Of a DNA stretch of 7,814 nucleotides, positions 6,998 to 7,814 are shown in pieces. Below the pieces are notes generated by a model, which saw nothing but the letters and a program-made list of their open reading frames with translations, made no database searches and was not told the DNA's origin. The DNA comes from Hyphomicrobiales bacterium. GTDB taxonomy: Bacteria > Pseudomonadota > Alphaproteobacteria > Rhizobiales > Xanthobacteraceae. Within the stretch, counting starts at the first letter, position 1, and every line of letters begins with the position of its first letter. The position numbers and the translations under genes were made by a program. Where the stretch lies: the NCBI GenBank assembly GCA_017304505.1, contig JAFKKQ010000070.1:1-7814 (forward strand), given 5' to 3'.

Positions 6998-7041
6998 GTC
7001 ATTCCGGACGCGCGCTTTCAGCGCGCGAGCCGGAATCCAGA
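6998..7041 (-). repeat. Interspersed extragenic palindrome, copy B (opposite orientation)
   Basis: This is the best-formed of the three. ATTCCGG (7001-7007) pairs with CCGGAAT (7030-7036), and inside it CGCGCGC (7009-7015) pairs perfectly with GCGCGCG (7021-7027) around the loop TTTCA. The outer ends are asymmetric (GTCATT on the left, ATCCAGA on the right), the reverse of copies A and C. It is therefore inserted in the opposite orientation. Confidence 0.85.
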
Positions 7042-7060
7042 TGCGGATTTGGTGCTTATT

Positions 7061-7102
7061 TCTGGATTCCGGGTTCGCGCCCTTGGCGCGCCCCGGAATG
7101 AC
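7061..7102 (+). repeat. Interspersed extragenic palindrome, copy C
   Basis: The outer arms ATTCCGG (7066-7072) and CCGGAAT (7093-7099) and the inner arms CGCGCC (7076-7081) and GGCGCG (7085-7090) surround the loop CTT. It is in the same orientation as copy A and shares its first 20 bases exactly. It ends in GGAATGAC, the mirror of the left end of copy B. It lies just beyond the putative ilvE terminator. Confidence 0.85.
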
Positions 7103-7103
7103 A

Positions 7104-7118
7104 AAGGCTGAAAGCCTT
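7104..7118 (-). terminator. Possible transcription terminator of ilvE
   Basis: AAGGCT and AGCCTT form a perfect 6-bp stem with a 3-nt loop, 27 nt beyond the ilvE stop codon. Read on the minus strand it is followed by TTGTCATT, a poor T-tract, so it is at best a weak intrinsic terminator. Palindrome C directly behind it may help. Confidence 0.35.
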
Positions 7119-7144
7119 CGCCAAAACGCCGGTTCGTCTGAAAC

Positions 7145-7814
7145 CTACGCCGCTGCGGCCTTGCCCTTGGGCTGCACCTCGGCGGTGTAGTCGTCCATGA
7201 GTTGCTTGGTGATCGCGCCCGGCGTGAATTTCCACTGCGCGATCTCGGCCACCGCGGTCACCTCGGCGGCGGTGCCGGTGATGAAGCACTCCGAGAAGCC
7301 TGACAATTCGTCCGGCATGATGCGCCGTTCGATCACCTCGACGCCGCGCTTCTTGGCAAGTGAGATCGCCGTGGCGCGGGTGATGCCGGCGAGGAAGCAA
7401 TCGGCGATCGGCGTATGGATCTTGCCGTCCTTGATGAAGAAGATGTTGGCGCCGGTGCATTCGGCGACGCGGCCCTGCCAATCCAGCATCATGGCGTCGG
7501 CATAGCCTTTGCGCTCGGCCTTGTGCTTGGAGATGGTGCAGATCATGTAGAGACCGGCGGCCTTGGCGAGGCATGGCGCGGTCGCGGGATCGGGCCGACG
7601 ATAGTCGGCAAGGTCCATCCGGATGCCCTTGAGCCGCTGCGCCGGGTCGAAGTAGCTCGGCCATTCCCACGTTGCGATGGCGAGATGAATCTTGTTCTGC
7701 TGCGCGGTCACGCCAAGCTGCTCGGAGCCGCGCCAGGCGATGGCGCGCACATAAGCTTCCTTCTGGCTGTTGCGCTCCAGGACAAGCTGCTTGGCCGCGT
7801 CGATCTCGGCGACG
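7145..7814 (-). CDS. ilvE: Branched-chain amino acid aminotransferase, N-terminus cut by window edge
   Basis: IlvE is a cytosolic PLP enzyme of fold class IV that interconverts valine, leucine and isoleucine with their 2-oxo acids using glutamate/2-oxoglutarate. It is the last step of branched-chain amino acid synthesis. The visible part is 222 complete codons plus the stop; the frame is open at the right edge from 7813. Landmarks are AYVRAIAWRGSEQLGV, IATWEWPSYF, AKAAGLY and the DAMMLDWQGRVAECTGANIFF stretch. The lysine of AKAAGLY (codon 7562-7564) has the spacing expected of the PLP-binding lysine. C-terminal landmarks are FLAGITRATAISLA and SECFITGTAAEVTAV. AECTGANIFF matches the class IV signature (E...N-[IL]-F) and the SGFSECFITGTAAEV stretch is typical of alphaproteobacterial IlvE. 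Family members have about 290-300 residues, so roughly 70 N-terminal residues are missing. D-amino-acid transaminase or aminodeoxychorismate lyase are relatives but lack the WEWPSYF-type segment. It converges on prmB. Confidence 0.95.
   Translation of the reverse strand, partial: VAEIDAAKQLVLERNSQKEAYVRAIAWRGSEQLGVTAQQNKIHLAIATWEWPSYFDPAQRLKGIRMDLADYRRPDPATAPCLAKAAGLYMICTISKHKAERKGYADAMMLDWQGRVAECTGANIFFIKDGKIHTPIADCFLAGITRATAISLAKKRGVEVIERRIMPDELSGFSECFITGTAAEVTAVAEIAQWKFTPGAITKQLMDDYTAEVQPKGKAAAA

Noticed and set aside
7056..7670. Minus-strand open frame running from ilvE into the palindromes
   Set aside because: It is an out-of-frame shadow of ilvE. Its end merely translates palindrome copy C.
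1..7814. New defence system, mobile element, CRISPR array, tRNA or rRNA
   Set aside because: I looked on both strands and found no transposase, integrase, repeat-spacer array, toxin-antitoxin pair or RNA gene signature. All sizeable genes belong to known housekeeping or envelope families.

Overview
The window looks like chromosomal DNA from a GC-rich alphaproteobacterium of the order Hyphomicrobiales (Rhizobiales), most likely close to the Bradyrhizobium/Rhodopseudomonas group. This rests on gene content and sequence style: Omp25/Omp31-type small beta-barrel porin-like proteins, the order uvrC-pgsA-moaD-moaE, an alphaproteobacterial-type IlvE, and intergenic palindromes with ATTCCGG-type ends. 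No database search was possible, so the genus is an inference.

Layout. (1) Positions 1-1233, minus strand: two tandem paralogous outer-membrane beta-barrel genes. The downstream one (1-513) runs off the left edge. (2) 1234-1567: a 334-bp divergent control region without a gene. It holds an AT-richer island and a plausible uvrC promoter. (3) 1568-6908, plus strand: a run of six genes. These are uvrC (nucleotide excision repair endonuclease), pgsA (phosphatidylglycerophosphate synthase), moaD and moaE (the two subunits of molybdopterin synthase), an exported NlpC/P60-fold protein of the DUF1460 family, and a prmB-type ribosomal protein L3 glutamine methyltransferase. pgsA-moaD-moaE are packed almost end to end (2-nt and 0-nt gaps) and are surely co-transcribed. 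The gaps after uvrC (122 nt), after moaE (52 nt) and before prmB (29 nt, or a 10-nt overlap, depending on the start) leave room for internal promoters. (4) 6909-7144: a 236-bp convergent intergenic region packed with palindromes. Three are copies of one interspersed repeat. (5) 7145-7814, minus strand: the C-terminal part of ilvE, a branched-chain amino acid aminotransferase that enters from the right edge.

How the genes work together. MoaD and MoaE form one enzyme and are the only functionally coupled pair. The other plus-strand genes are housekeeping functions that share a neighbourhood (DNA repair, phospholipid synthesis, envelope maintenance, ribosome modification). I see no mobile element, CRISPR array, toxin-antitoxin pair, defence system or RNA gene. 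Nothing here is clearly a new system. The most noteworthy points are the palindrome cluster, the little-studied DUF1460 protein with a twin-arginine-like leader, and the extra segments of UvrC.
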